DNA of 64,000 bases. Origin: Lachnospiraceae bacterium (lineage in GTDB: Bacteria; Bacillota; Clostridia; Lachnospirales; Lachnospiraceae). The notes under the pieces were generated by a model. That model ran no database searches and was not told the DNA's origin. It saw nothing but the letters and a program-made list of their open reading frames with translations. Shown here piece by piece: positions 52,263-62,423 of this stretch. The position numbers and the translations under genes are program-made. The DNA is taken from contig SVFI01000005.1 in the NCBI GenBank assembly GCA_015056905.1, forward strand, positions 1-64,000, given 5' to 3'. Every line of letters begins with the position of its first letter. The first letter of the stretch is position 1.

Positions 52263-53789
52263 CTATTCTTCGATTGATTTTCTCTTACTAACAAGTACTT
52301 TTTCTTCCAGACAGTTAAAGATTGCGTCAACTTCACTTTCTTTCATCTTCGGCGTAATCAGGCTGACAATCGGCACAATAAACAGACCTGCAACCATTGC
52401 GATTGCACCGGCATTAATCGGTGAAGCAATGTATTTTAAGAAAATGTTGGAAACTGTAATTCCTACACCGACAATAAAGCTTGCCCATACAGACGCTCTT
52501 GTAACCTTTTTCCAGTACAAACCATACAAGAACGGTGCAAGGAATGCTCCTGCAAGTGCCCCCCATGAAATACCCATGAGCTGTGCGATAAAAGTAGGAG
52601 GGTCAAGTGCCAGAACAACCGAAATCGCGATAAAGAATACAAGAAGAATTCTCATGCAGAGCACCTGTTTCTTTTCACTCATTTCTTTGATAATGTTACC
52701 CTTAATCACATCAAGTGTCAGCGTTGAGCTCGATGTCAGTACAAGAGAAGAAAGTGTAGACATCGAAGCTGAAAGAACAAGAACGATCACAATTCCCACC
52801 AGAATATCCGGTAAAGTAGAAAGCATGGATGGAATGATTGCGTCATAAATCACACTTCCGTCTGCATTATGGATTGCCTCTGTATCAAATAATCTTCCAA
52901 AGCCACCGAGGAAATAGCATCCTCCGGCAACAACGATTGCAAAGAAGGTAGAAATAATCGTACCGCTGCGAATCGATTTCTCATCTTTGATTGCATAAAA
53001 TTTATGTACCATCTGCGGAAGCCCCCATGTCCCAAGGGATGTTAAAATAACAACACCAAGAAGATTTAACGGATCCGGTCCAAAGAAGGATGTGAATGCT
53101 CCCGGCTGACCGAGCGTCAGCGGAACATCGCTCTCAAGCTGCGCAAGAGATTTTACTGCTTCGATAAAACCTCCCTGCCCTTCTAATACAGCTGCAATAA
53201 CCGCTACGATACCTCCCAGCATGATAATACCCTGAATAAAGTCATTGATGGCTGTTGCCATATATCCGCCAAGGATAACATAAACTCCTGTAAGTACTGC
53301 CATTGCGATAACACATACAGCGTACGGAATGTCAAATGCCATTCCGAATAATCTGGAAAGTCCGTTGTATACAGATGCCGTATACGGAATCAGGAAAATA
53401 AACGCTATCGCGGAAGCTGTAACACGAAGTGCATTGCTGTTATATCTCTTTCCGAAGTAATCAGGCATTGTAGCGGCCTGAAGGTGTTTACTCATAACAC
53501 GTGTTCTGCGCCCTAACACAACCCAGGCAATAAGAGATCCAATCACAGCATTTCCGATACCAATCCAGGTAGCTGACAATCCGTACTTATATCCGAACTG
53601 TCCCGCATATCCTACGAATACAACCGCAGAAAAATACGATGTACCATAAGCAAACGCTGTCAGCCACGGACCTACCGATCTCCCTCCGAGTACAAAATCA
53701 TTTACGTTTGTCGCATGCTTTCTGGAAGCAATTCCTACCGCAAGCATAATCGCAAAAAAAACGATAAGATAAACAACTTTAACTATCAC
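52263..53789 (-). CDS. putP: Sodium:solute symporter, PutP-like
   Basis: A 508-residue SSS-family transporter with about 13 membrane helices. Typical segments are FVLGGRSVGPWLTAFAYGTSYFSAV, GKRYNSNALRVTASAI and the sodium-site helix SMSTLSSLVLTSSSTLTLD. PutP-type proteins take up proline with sodium; other substrates are possible, so the symbol is provisional. It lies downstream of an amidohydrolase gene but is separated by a terminator. Confidence 0.85.
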   Translation of the reverse strand: MIVKVVYLIVFFAIMLAVGIASRKHATNVNDFVLGGRSVGPWLTAFAYGTSYFSAVVFVGYAGQFGYKYGLSATWIGIGNAVIGSLIAWVVLGRRTRVMSKHLQAATMPDYFGKRYNSNALRVTASAIAFIFLIPYTASVYNGLSRLFGMAFDIPYAVCVIAMAVLTGVYVILGGYMATAINDFIQGIIMLGGIVAVIAAVLEGQGGFIEAVKSLAQLESDVPLTLGQPGAFTSFFGPDPLNLLGVVILTSLGTWGLPQMVHKFYAIKDEKSIRSGTIISTFFAIVVAGGCYFLGGFGRLFDTEAIHNADGSVIYDAIIPSMLSTLPDILVGIVIVLVLSASMSTLSSLVLTSSSTLTLDVIKGNIIKEMSEKKQVLCMRILLVFFIAISVVLALDPPTFIAQLMGISWGALAGAFLAPFLYGLYWKKVTRASVWASFIVGVGITVSNIFLKYIASPINAGAIAMVAGLFIVPIVSLITPKMKESEVDAIFNCLEEKVLVSKRKSIEE

Positions 53790-53886
53790 AATTGTGACCT
53801 CCTATATAGATTATTTCTTTACACGCTTTAGCAATTTAAACTTTTACCGCGCACCACTTTAAATCGTTAAAGCATTTTAATTATAC

Positions 53887-53915
53887 AAAAGCCCTGCCAA
53901 AATTGCAAGGCTTTT
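53887..53915 (-). terminator. Terminator after the amidohydrolase gene
   Basis: Minus-strand AAAAGCCTTGC and GCAGGGCTTTT form an interrupted stem with a T-run. Confidence 0.75.
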
Positions 53916-53926
53916 ATGAACTATTT

Positions 53927-54769
53927 TCATTTTTTACCGATAAATTCCGGTCTGATCCCAAGAAGCTCACATGCATTTTGCATATAAATCTTCTTTTTTT
54001 CTTCTCCGGATAGTGATGTGCTTTCCACCCACTTTATCGTGCTGCAAGGGTCTTCCCACGGGGAATCTGTCGCAAATAAAATCTTATCTGCTCCATGTTT
54101 TCTTACGATTCGTTCAAACTGCTCCGATGACATATAGGCAGAACAAAAAGCACAATCCAAATATACATTTTTACCTGCCAGATACTCTTCTACTTCATCC
54201 CATTGTTTCCATCCGCCCATATGCGCCAGCACAAGCTTTGGCGGTTGAAGTTCCTCTATGATTTCCAGCGATTTCACCGGCGGACAGTGAACAGGATCCG
54301 GAATACCGATATCAATCCCTGCATGTGTCACAATGACCATATCAAGCTGCGACGCATAATCAATGATATGCTTATAACCGATATCATCCACCATCGTCCC
54401 CTGATAATCCGGATGAAGCTTGATTCCTTTTAATCCGAGAGATTTGATGTAATTAAGTTCCTTTTTGTAATTCTGGGAAGACGGGTGTATTCCTCCAAAG
54501 GAAATTACGCAATCACCATACTTTTCATTGACCTGTGCCGCAAAATTGTTCACCGTCTGGAACTGCTCCGGTCTTGTCACAACCGGCATAATGACTGATA
54601 AGTCAATCCCCGACCGTCTCATAGAATCCATTAACCCTTCAAGCGTTCCATCCGATTTAGCTGTAACACCGGCTTTACTTTCCAGCGCTGCAATCGTCTT
54701 TTGAACAATCTTGTCCGGAAATGTGTGCGTATGAAAATCAATGATGCGAGTCAACTCCGTCTGATACAT
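53927..54769 (-). CDS. Amidohydrolase family protein (amidohydrolase_2)
   Basis: TIM-barrel metal hydrolase with the first metal motif DFHTHTF near residue 11, a later lysine/His region GIKLHPDYQG, a His in VIVTHAGIDIG, VLAHMGGW and the catalytic Asp in FATDSPWEDP. The 280-residue protein resembles ACMSD-like amidohydrolases, some of which decarboxylate aromatic carboxylates. The substrate is unknown; its place after the arylpyruvate cluster invites a guess that it acts on an aromatic product. Confidence 0.82.
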   Translation of the reverse strand: MYQTELTRIIDFHTHTFPDKIVQKTIAALESKAGVTAKSDGTLEGLMDSMRRSGIDLSVIMPVVTRPEQFQTVNNFAAQVNEKYGDCVISFGGIHPSSQNYKKELNYIKSLGLKGIKLHPDYQGTMVDDIGYKHIIDYASQLDMVIVTHAGIDIGIPDPVHCPPVKSLEIIEELQPPKLVLAHMGGWKQWDEVEEYLAGKNVYLDCAFCSAYMSSEQFERIVRKHGADKILFATDSPWEDPCSTIKWVESTSLSGEEKKKIYMQNACELLGIRPEFIGKK

Positions 54770-54799
54770 ATTCTGCTCCCCGAAACAAAAAATCTCTGC

Positions 54800-55228
54800 T
54801 TAAATGTTCGCCAGCTCATCCTGTGTTATAAAATCTGCACCGGCGTCTTTTAAAAGTTCTGCTGCGCGGGCGATATCCGAAGTCTTAAGCACAATAGAAG
54901 CATCATCTTTCCCGGTTGCAAGTGCATACATGTACTCGATATTGATCTCCGCTTTACAGATAATACCAAGAAGTTCCTGAAGCTGACCCACTTTGTGTGC
55001 AAGTTTCACAGCGAGAACTTCTGTCGTTCTGCAGGAAACACCTGCTTCTTTGAGTGCTGCCTTTCCTTTTTCCGGATCAGATACGAGAAGACGAAGAACG
55101 CCGTAATCACTTGTATCTGCAAGAGATAAAGATACGAGATTAATGTCGTTATCTTTCAGTATGCCTAACATATCTTCCAAACGGCCCGCTTTATTTTCAA
55201 TAAAAATTGATAACTGTTTAATATACAT
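54800..55228 (-). CDS. Tandem ACT-domain protein
   Basis: Two ACT domains fill the 142 residues: KQLSIFIENKAGRLEDMLGILKDNDINLVSL and KLAHKVGQLQELLGIICKAEINIEYMYAL. ACT domains bind amino acids. Proteins of this type are regularly encoded after phenylacetate-CoA ligase and probably sense aromatic or branched amino acids. It starts 23 bases after paaK. Confidence 0.88.
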   Translation of the reverse strand: MYIKQLSIFIENKAGRLEDMLGILKDNDINLVSLSLADTSDYGVLRLLVSDPEKGKAALKEAGVSCRTTEVLAVKLAHKVGQLQELLGIICKAEINIEYMYALATGKDDASIVLKTSDIARAAELLKDAGADFITQDELANI

Positions 55229-55251
55229 AGAATAACCCCATTCCTTTCTGA

Positions 55252-56550
55252 TTATACAAGTTTACGTTTATCAATCACATGAACTGCTTTACCCATACTT
55301 CTCTCAAGAGAGTGCGGCTCTACAAGTTTTACCTTAACTGCAAGACCGATTGCCTGCTGAATGACATGCGCAATCTTTTTCGTCAGATTTTCAAGCTCAC
55401 GAATCTCGTCTGAGAAGAATCTTTCTTCTACTTCGACCTGCACTTCTAATGTATCTAAGTTATTTACACGGTCTACAATCATCATATAGTAAGGTGTCGT
55501 TCCGCCCATTTCAAGAAGCGCAGCTTCAATCTGGGACGGGAATACATTCACGCCGCGGATGATAAGCATATCGTCAGAACGTCCCTTGAATCTGGAGATA
55601 CGTGCTGTTGTTCTTCCGCATTCACATTTATCATAGCTGATGCTTGTAAGGTCCTTTGTTCGGTAGCGAATCAGCGGAATACCTTCCTTGGTCAGTGTTG
55701 TAAACACGAGCTCACCTGTTTCCCCTGCTGCCACCGGTTCAAGTGTATCCGCAGATACAATTTCAGGATAGAAATGGTCTTCCTGCACATGCAGACCTTT
55801 ATGGTGAATACAGTCACAAGCCACGCCCGGTCCCATGATTTCTGACAATCCGTAAATATCAAATGCGTTGATATGTAATTTTTCTTCCACCTGAAGACGC
55901 ATCTGCTCTGTCCATGGTTCTGCTCCACAGATAGCTGATTTCAGCTGAATCTTATCGAGATCTCCGTTCTCTTCCAACGTCTCTGCAATGTGAAGCAGAT
56001 AAGATGGCGTACACGCAATAGCCGTAACACCAAAATCCTTCATCATCGTTGTCAGTTTCTTTGTGTTACCTGTTGACATCGGAACAACTGTCGCGCCGAG
56101 ATTCTCAGCTCCGTAATGCGCACCTAGACCACCTGTAAAAAGTCCGTATCCGTAAGCAATCTGTATCGTGTCATCTCTTGTCACGCCGGCTCCCGACAGA
56201 CATCTGGCGACACATTCCGACCAGATATCAATATCTTTTCTTGTGTAACCTACTACCGTTGCCTTTCCGGTTGTTCCGCTGGAAGCATGAACACGAACAA
56301 TCTCTGACTTTGGCGCCGCAAAAAGACCAAACGGATATGTATCACGCAAGTCATCCTTTGTTGTGTACGGAAGCTTGGAAATATCTTCGATTCCTTTGAT
56401 GTCGCCCGGTTCGATTCCGAGTGCCTGCATCTTCTTGCGGTAGTATTCTACATTGTGGTACACGCGATTTACCGCTTTTACAAGTCGCTTGCTCTGCAGA
56501 GCCTGCATCTCATCACGGCTCATACATTCTTTTGCTTCATTCCAAATCAT
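55252..56550 (-). CDS. paaK: Phenylacetate--CoA ligase
   Basis: AMP-forming ligase of 432 residues that activates phenylacetate or a related aryl acid to the CoA thioester. Motifs: [17 protein letters not shown] (P-loop-like), [12 protein letters not shown], and the hinge region [20 protein letters not shown]. Next to iorBA and an ACT protein, it points to aryl-acyl-CoA formation from aromatic 2-oxo acids. Confidence 0.92.
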   Translation of the reverse strand: MIWNEAKECMSRDEMQALQSKRLVKAVNRVYHNVEYYRKKMQALGIEPGDIKGIEDISKLPYTTKDDLRDTYPFGLFAAPKSEIVRVHASSGTTGKATVVGYTRKDIDIWSECVARCLSGAGVTRDDTIQIAYGYGLFTGGLGAHYGAENLGATVVPMSTGNTKKLTTMMKDFGVTAIACTPSYLLHIAETLEENGDLDKIQLKSAICGAEPWTEQMRLQVEEKLHINAFDIYGLSEIMGPGVACDCIHHKGLHVQEDHFYPEIVSADTLEPVAAGETGELVFTTLTKEGIPLIRYRTKDLTSISYDKCECGRTTARISRFKGRSDDMLIIRGVNVFPSQIEAALLEMGGTTPYYMMIVDRVNNLDTLEVQVEVEERFFSDEIRELENLTKKIAHVIQQAIGLAVKVKLVEPHSLERSMGKAVHVIDKRKLV

Positions 56551-56598
56551 GTTTTTTTACCTTCCATCCTTTTTATAATTTAAGACTTCCCTCTAAGC

Positions 56599-57177
56599 CT
56601 ATGACTCATAACCTAATAAAAATGCCTTCTTATTCATCTCCACGGTTTTTGGCGGCACTGTATTCTCAATCACCTTAAGCCAATCTTCCTTGGAGAAATC
56701 CATATGTTTGGCTGCGACACCGAGTACGATAATATTGAATACTTTAGAGTTTCCGAGCTTTAAAGCCTCGCCCATCGCGTCTACAGAATATGTTTTGTAG
56801 CTCTTGCTTAAATCCTCAATGATATTTTCCGGATACTGCGCCGCTCCGGTCACGACCGTAATCGGTTCAATCTTCTGGTCGTTGACAACAAGCGTACCGT
56901 CCTTCTTTAAAAAGTGGGCGTAGCGTTTTGCCTCAAGTTTTTCGAATGCGATGAGAAGGTCCGCCTGACCTTCTTCCACAATCGGTTCTGCCACCTTTTC
57001 ACCATATCTTACAAAAGTAACTACACTTCCGCCTCGCTGTGCCATTCCGTGCACCTCGGAAAGCTTCACATCATACCCCGCTGCCACCGTAATTCCTCCG
57101 AGAATGCGGCTTGTCAAAAGAGTTCCCTGACCGCCGACACCGACGATCATAATATTTTTTGTCTTATTTTCTGCCAT
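56599..57177 (-). CDS. iorB: Indolepyruvate ferredoxin oxidoreductase, beta subunit
   Basis: The gamma-domain-like subunit of 2-oxo-acid:ferredoxin oxidoreductases: IMIVGVGGQGTLLTSRILGG and EVHGMAQRGGSVVTFVRYG. 192 residues from the ATG at 57177 (GTGGAGG upstream). It pairs with iorA, whose stop is 2 bases before it. Confidence 0.93.
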   Translation of the reverse strand: MAENKTKNIMIVGVGGQGTLLTSRILGGITVAAGYDVKLSEVHGMAQRGGSVVTFVRYGEKVAEPIVEEGQADLLIAFEKLEAKRYAHFLKKDGTLVVNDQKIEPITVVTGAAQYPENIIEDLSKSYKTYSVDAMGEALKLGNSKVFNIIVLGVAAKHMDFSKEDWLKVIENTVPPKTVEMNKKAFLLGYES

Positions 57178-57179
57178 CT

Positions 57180-58928
57180 TTACGCCTCCACTTTCTCGAT
57201 TGCCCCGAATTTGCAAAGCTGCATACACAGTCCGCATCCGTTACACATCGTTTCATCAATCACAGTTGTTCCGTCAGCCTGTTTGGTAAGCGCCGGACAA
57301 CCAGGACGGAGACAAGCACCGCACTTCTTACATTTCTCCGGAATTACTCTGCACTTATTCGGGAACACATTTCCTTTTAAGAGCACACACGGAGATTTCG
57401 TGATAATCACACTGAGCTCGTCTTTTGCAGTTTCTTCTTTAATAATCTTCTCTAAATTCTCAAGATCAAATGCATTGACTTCCACTACATTCTTGATACC
57501 GATCGTTTTACAGAGCTCATAAATATTAATGGCAGGAACAACCTCACCCTTTAATGTTTTACCGGTTGCTGCATGATCCTGATGACCTGTCATACCTGTT
57601 GTAGAGTTATCCAAAATCATAACCGTACCTGTTGCCTGGTTGTAAGCCATATTCATGAGTGAGTTCACACCTGTATGAAGGAATGTGGAATCACCGATCA
57701 CTGCCACCCAATTCTTCACGTAATCTTTGCCTTTTGCTTTTTCCATACCGTGAAGCGTAGAAATACTTGCACCCATACATACGGTTGTATCTACCACGTT
57801 AAGCGGTGCAACCGCACCGAGCGTATAGCAACCGATATCGCCTGCTGCATGGATTTTTAATTTATTGAGCACGGAATATACGCTTCTGTGCGGACATCCC
57901 GGACAAAGAATCGGAGGTCTTGCAGGAACCTGTGCTGCTTCTGCCACTTCTACTGTTTCACCGAGCACTTTTTCACGAATCATGTTCGCGCTGTACTCAC
58001 CCTGAAGTGTGAAAATTTCCTTTCCGACGCACTCGATACCCCATGATTTAATCTGTTCTTCAAATACCGGCTCGAGTTCCTCAAATATATATAACTTCTC
58101 TACCTTGGAAGCAAACTCCTCAATCATCTTGCGAGGAAGCGGATGTACCAGACCGAGCTTTAATACAGATGCTTCCGGACATGCTTCCTTCACATACTGG
58201 TATGCAATACCGCTGGCAATGAAACCGATTTTCGTATCGCCCATCTCCACACGGTTGATTGGCATGGAAGCGCCGTCCTCCGCCATCTGTTTCATACGCT
58301 GTTCCACGTAAATATGTCTCTGCTTTGCCATACCCGGCATCATAACAAATTTCTGAATATTTCTCTCATAAGGAATATCTACCGGCTCCACGCGGTCCTC
58401 AAGCGTTACCGGTCCCTGTGAATGTGACAATCTTGTTGTCGTACGTAAAATCACCGGTGTGTCATATTTTTCGGAAAGGTCAAACGCATATTTCATGAAA
58501 TCCTTGGCTTCCTGACTGTCAGAAGGCTCAATTACCGGAACCTGCGCTGCTCTTGCCACACATCTGGTGTCCTGCTCATTCTGGGAACTGTAAAGTCCCG
58601 GGTCATCCGCTGCCACAAGAACAAGTCCTCCGTTTACACCGCTGTAAGAGATGGTATAAAGCGGGTCGCTTGCCACATTGACACCAACGTGCTTCATCGA
58701 CGCCATCGCTCTGACACCGCTGATGGAAGCACCGATAGCCACTTCCATTGCTACCTTTTCATTCGGTGACCACTCTGCATAAATTTCATCATACTTTACA
58801 ATATTCTCACTGATTTCCGTACTTGGTGTACCCGGATATGCAGCGGATACTTTCACGCCTGCCTCATAAGCACCGCGTGCAATCGCTTCATTACCGAGCA
58901 TAATTTTCTTTTCGCTCAACTTTTTCAT
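57180..58928 (-). CDS. iorA: Indolepyruvate ferredoxin oxidoreductase, alpha subunit
   Basis: Oxidatively decarboxylates arylpyruvates (from Trp, Phe, Tyr) to aryl-acyl-CoA with reduction of ferredoxin. The 582 residues have an N-terminal pyrimidine-binding region (GNEAIARGAYEAGVKVSAAYPGTPSTEI), a TPP-binding region (GDIGCYTLGAVAPLN; GDSTFLHTGVNSLMN), and a C-terminal two-[4Fe-4S] ferredoxin domain (CKKCGACLRPGCP, CNGCGLCMQLC). Confidence 0.94.
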   Translation of the reverse strand: MKKLSEKKIMLGNEAIARGAYEAGVKVSAAYPGTPSTEISENIVKYDEIYAEWSPNEKVAMEVAIGASISGVRAMASMKHVGVNVASDPLYTISYSGVNGGLVLVAADDPGLYSSQNEQDTRCVARAAQVPVIEPSDSQEAKDFMKYAFDLSEKYDTPVILRTTTRLSHSQGPVTLEDRVEPVDIPYERNIQKFVMMPGMAKQRHIYVEQRMKQMAEDGASMPINRVEMGDTKIGFIASGIAYQYVKEACPEASVLKLGLVHPLPRKMIEEFASKVEKLYIFEELEPVFEEQIKSWGIECVGKEIFTLQGEYSANMIREKVLGETVEVAEAAQVPARPPILCPGCPHRSVYSVLNKLKIHAAGDIGCYTLGAVAPLNVVDTTVCMGASISTLHGMEKAKGKDYVKNWVAVIGDSTFLHTGVNSLMNMAYNQATGTVMILDNSTTGMTGHQDHAATGKTLKGEVVPAINIYELCKTIGIKNVVEVNAFDLENLEKIIKEETAKDELSVIITKSPCVLLKGNVFPNKCRVIPEKCKKCGACLRPGCPALTKQADGTTVIDETMCNGCGLCMQLCKFGAIEKVEA

Positions 58929-58945
58929 CCTGCCTTTCTTATGTA

Positions 58946-60580
58946 TTAGCCCATATTCTGGTCTGCGATAAGTTTCGTCGCACCATAAATCTGACGAAGC
59001 TTCGGTTTTTCAATTTTACCCGTAGGATTACGCGGAATATCCGCAAAAATAATCTTTCTCGGTCTCTTATAACGCGGAAGTTTGAGACAGAATTCATCCA
59101 GTTCTTCCTCTGTCATCTGCTCTCCCTCTTTCAGTTCCACAATCGCCGCCGCAATTTCACCGAGACGTGCGTGCGGAAGTCCGATTACCGCCACATCATG
59201 CACCTTATTGTTCGTGCGGATAAAGTCTTCAATCTGTACCGGATAGAGGTTTTCACCACCGCTGATAATAACGTCCTTCTTACGGTCTACCAAAAGGATA
59301 AATCCATCTTCATCCTCCTGTGCCATATCCCCCGTAAAGAGCCATCCGTCGCCGAGCACTTCCTTCGTTGCCTGTTCATCACGATAATAACAAACCATGA
59401 CGCCGTCACCCTTGACTGCAAGCTCGCCGACCTGTCCACGTTCCACTTCATTGCGGTTCTCATCGACGATTTTTACCTGCCATCCATATCCTGCTTTACC
59501 GATACAGCCTACTTTATGGATATTCTCCACACCGAGATGTACACAGCCCGGCCCGATGGATTCACTCAGACCATAGTTGGTATCATAATCATGATGCGGG
59601 AAAATTTCTTTCCAGTGTTTGATTAAGCTCTGCGGAACCGGCTGCGCACCGATGTGCATCAGTCTCCACTGCGCAAGGTCGTAATCATCAAGATTTACTT
59701 TTCCCGATTCGATAGCCTCCAATATATCCTGCGCCCACGGAACAAGAAGCCATACAATGGAACATTTTTCCTTAGAAACTGCATCCAAAATAAATTCCGG
59801 TTTTGTTCCGATTAAAAGTACTGCTTTACTTCCCGATAACAAACTGCCGAACCAATGCATCTTCGCGCCGGTATGATAAAGCGGCGGAATACAGAGGAAC
59901 ACGTCATCTTTCTGCTGCCCGTGATGATTTGCCTCCACCTGCGCCGAATGCATGAGCGCTTTGTGTTTATGTAAAATTGCCTTCGGGAATCCTGTCGTTC
60001 CGGAAGAAAAATAAATCGCCGCATCATCGTCATCCGTAATACCGATGCATGGCGCCTGACTCGAGCAATTCGCAGACAGGGAATTGTAATCGTCCGCAAA
60101 ACTCGGGCAGTTCTCTCCTACATAAATAAGAAGACGTCCCTTGCTGATTTCATCCGCAATCTCTTCCACACGGCCGATAAAGGATGGTCCGAATACAAGA
60201 ACATCCACCTCCGCCAGCTGTACGCAGTATAAGATTTCATCGGATGAATAACGGAAGTTCAGCGGTACTGCGAGCGCACCTGTTTTTAAGATACCGAAGT
60301 AAATCGGTAACCATTCCAGTCCGTTCATCATCAGAATGGCAACTTTGTCTCCTTTTTTGATACCGCGCTGCAACAAAAGATTTGCAAAGCGGTTCGCCTT
60401 CTCGTCAAACACTCTCCAAGTAATCTCCCTGCGGTATGACTCTTTCGGATTCGGCTCAATGAGTTCATATTCTTTCCATGTAACCCTTCTGTCCTCTTTG
60501 ATTTCCGGATTGATTTCAACGAGACAGACATCATTCGGATACTCTCTGCTGTTTCTTTCCAAATACTGTGTAATTGGCAT
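58946..60580 (-). CDS. Acyl-CoA synthetase (AMP-forming)
   Basis: ANL-superfamily ligase of 544 residues. Core motifs: YFSSGTTGFPKAILHKH, NYGLSESIGPG, and DGWLFTGDMAQEDEDGFILLVDRKKDVIISGGENLYP, then the C-terminal lysine in NPTGKIEKPKLRQ. The substrate may be a medium-chain, branched or aromatic acid. It is the first gene of the module with iorAB and paaK and ends 17 bases before iorA, so a role in the same pathway is likely. Confidence 0.88.
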   Translation of the reverse strand: MPITQYLERNSREYPNDVCLVEINPEIKEDRRVTWKEYELIEPNPKESYRREITWRVFDEKANRFANLLLQRGIKKGDKVAILMMNGLEWLPIYFGILKTGALAVPLNFRYSSDEILYCVQLAEVDVLVFGPSFIGRVEEIADEISKGRLLIYVGENCPSFADDYNSLSANCSSQAPCIGITDDDDAAIYFSSGTTGFPKAILHKHKALMHSAQVEANHHGQQKDDVFLCIPPLYHTGAKMHWFGSLLSGSKAVLLIGTKPEFILDAVSKEKCSIVWLLVPWAQDILEAIESGKVNLDDYDLAQWRLMHIGAQPVPQSLIKHWKEIFPHHDYDTNYGLSESIGPGCVHLGVENIHKVGCIGKAGYGWQVKIVDENRNEVERGQVGELAVKGDGVMVCYYRDEQATKEVLGDGWLFTGDMAQEDEDGFILLVDRKKDVIISGGENLYPVQIEDFIRTNNKVHDVAVIGLPHARLGEIAAAIVELKEGEQMTEEELDEFCLKLPRYKRPRKIIFADIPRNPTGKIEKPKLRQIYGATKLIADQNMG

Positions 60581-60783
60581 TTCGTGTTTCCTCTTCTTTC
60601 CTGGTTCTTTCTCTTTCGCGCTTTAACGCTTTTATTCACTAAATCGTATTATAGCACCGTTAGAAAATATGTGCAATCAGAAATGCTGTACTCATTGAAA
60701 TAGATTAAAAAATAAACTTCTGTACAAATTTACTTTTTTCCTATAGAATAAGAGACGTATGAGCAATTTTAGGAGGTTTTTAC

Positions 60784-62421
60784 ATGATTCAGGCAAGTAA
60801 TGTAACTTTGCGTATCGGAAAGAAAGCCCTTTTCGAGGACGTTAATATTAAATTTACGGAAGGTAACTGTTACGGATTAATCGGTGCAAACGGCGCCGGA
60901 AAGTCCACCTTCCTTAAAATTCTTTCAGGAGCACTTGAGACAACAAACGGAGATGTTATCATCACTCCGGGGCAGCGTCTGTCCGTGCTGGAGCAGGACC
61001 ACTTTAAGTATGACAGTTATCAGGTTATGGATGTCGTCATCATGGGTAATGCCAGACTCTATGAAATCATGAAAGAAAAAGATGCGATTTACGCAAAAGA
61101 AGATTTTACGGACGAAGACGGAATCCGCGCCAGCGAACTCGAGGCCGAATTTGCCGAGATGGATGGCTGGGACGCAGAGACAAACGCAGCTATGCTCTTA
61201 AACGGTCTTGGTATTTCCACAGATTTACACTACAGTACCATGAGTGACCTTGACGGTAACGACAAGGTGAAAGTACTCCTCGCAAAAGCGCTGTTCGGTA
61301 ATCCGGACATCCTGCTTCTCGACGAGCCGACCAACCACCTTGACCTCGACGCTATCGCATGGCTGGAAGATTTCCTTATCGATTTTGAAAATACGGTTAT
61401 CGTCGTATCGCATGACCGTTATTTCTTAAATAAAGTATGTACACACATTGCAGACATCGACTACGGCAAGATTCAGTTATACGCAGGTAACTATGATTTC
61501 TGGTATGAGTCAAGCCAGCTTCTCATCAAGCAGATGAAAGAAGCCAACAAGAAAAAAGAGGAAAAAATCAAAGAGTTACAGGAATTTATCTCCCGTTTCT
61601 CCGCAAATGCTTCCAAATCGAAGCAGGCAACTTCCAGAAAGAAAGCTCTTGAGAAAATTGAGCTTGATGAAATCAAACCATCCAGCCGTAAATATCCGTA
61701 TATTGATTTCCGTCCTGACCGCGAAATCGGAAATGAAGTACTCTTCGTTGAAAACCTTTCCAAAACAATCAATGGAGAAAAAGTACTCGATAACATTTCC
61801 TTCAATGTCGGTCACGATGACAAAATCGCGTTTGTCGGAAGCAATGAACTTGCCAAGACAACATTATTTAAAATCCTTGTAGGAGAACTTGAACCGGATG
61901 CAGGTACAGTGAAATGGGGCGTCACAACATCCCAGGCTTACTTCCCGAAAGACAATACGGAAGAGTTTGACAACGATTTGACGATTGTAGACTGGCTGAC
62001 AGGTTACTCTCCCGTCAAAGATGTTACCTATGTACGCGGTTTCCTCGGACGTATGTTATTTGCCGGCGAAGACGGCGTAAAGAAAGTCCGCGTGTTATCC
62101 GGAGGAGAAAAAGTACGTTGTCTCCTTTCCAAGATGATGATTTCCGGTGCTAACTGCCTCATCCTCGATGAGCCGACCAACCACCTCGATATGGAATCCA
62201 TCACTGCGCTTAACAATGGTCTGATTAAATTCAAAGGTGTCGAGCTGTTCTCCTGTCATGACCACCAGTTCGTACAGACAACCGCAAACCGTATTATGGA
62301 AATTCTTCCTGACGGAAGTCTGATTGACAAGATTACGACTTACGACGAATATCTTGCAAGTGATGAGATGGCTCGTAAGCGTACCATCTACACAGCAAAA
62401 AAAGAAGAGGACGAAAACTAA
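60784..62421 (+). CDS. ABC-F family ATPase
   Basis: A soluble protein of 545 residues with two ABC domains joined by a linker (KSKQATSRKKALEKIELDEI). Domain 1 has Walker A GANGAGKST and Walker B LLLDEPTNHLD. Its signature is DLDGNDKVKV rather than LSGGQ. Domain 2 has GSNELAKTT in place of the usual GxNGxGKS/T (a Gly to Ala change) and a normal LSGGEKVR signature. ABC-F proteins act on the ribosome as translation factors or antibiotic-protection proteins. The pattern resembles the YkpA/YbiT group of general factors more than resistance proteins (inference). Start ATG follows AGGAGG. Confidence 0.9.
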   Translation: MIQASNVTLRIGKKALFEDVNIKFTEGNCYGLIGANGAGKSTFLKILSGALETTNGDVIITPGQRLSVLEQDHFKYDSYQVMDVVIMGNARLYEIMKEKDAIYAKEDFTDEDGIRASELEAEFAEMDGWDAETNAAMLLNGLGISTDLHYSTMSDLDGNDKVKVLLAKALFGNPDILLLDEPTNHLDLDAIAWLEDFLIDFENTVIVVSHDRYFLNKVCTHIADIDYGKIQLYAGNYDFWYESSQLLIKQMKEANKKKEEKIKELQEFISRFSANASKSKQATSRKKALEKIELDEIKPSSRKYPYIDFRPDREIGNEVLFVENLSKTINGEKVLDNISFNVGHDDKIAFVGSNELAKTTLFKILVGELEPDAGTVKWGVTTSQAYFPKDNTEEFDNDLTIVDWLTGYSPVKDVTYVRGFLGRMLFAGEDGVKKVRVLSGGEKVRCLLSKMMISGANCLILDEPTNHLDMESITALNNGLIKFKGVELFSCHDHQFVQTTANRIMEILPDGSLIDKITTYDEYLASDEMARKRTIYTAKKEEDEN

Positions 62422-62423
62422 TC

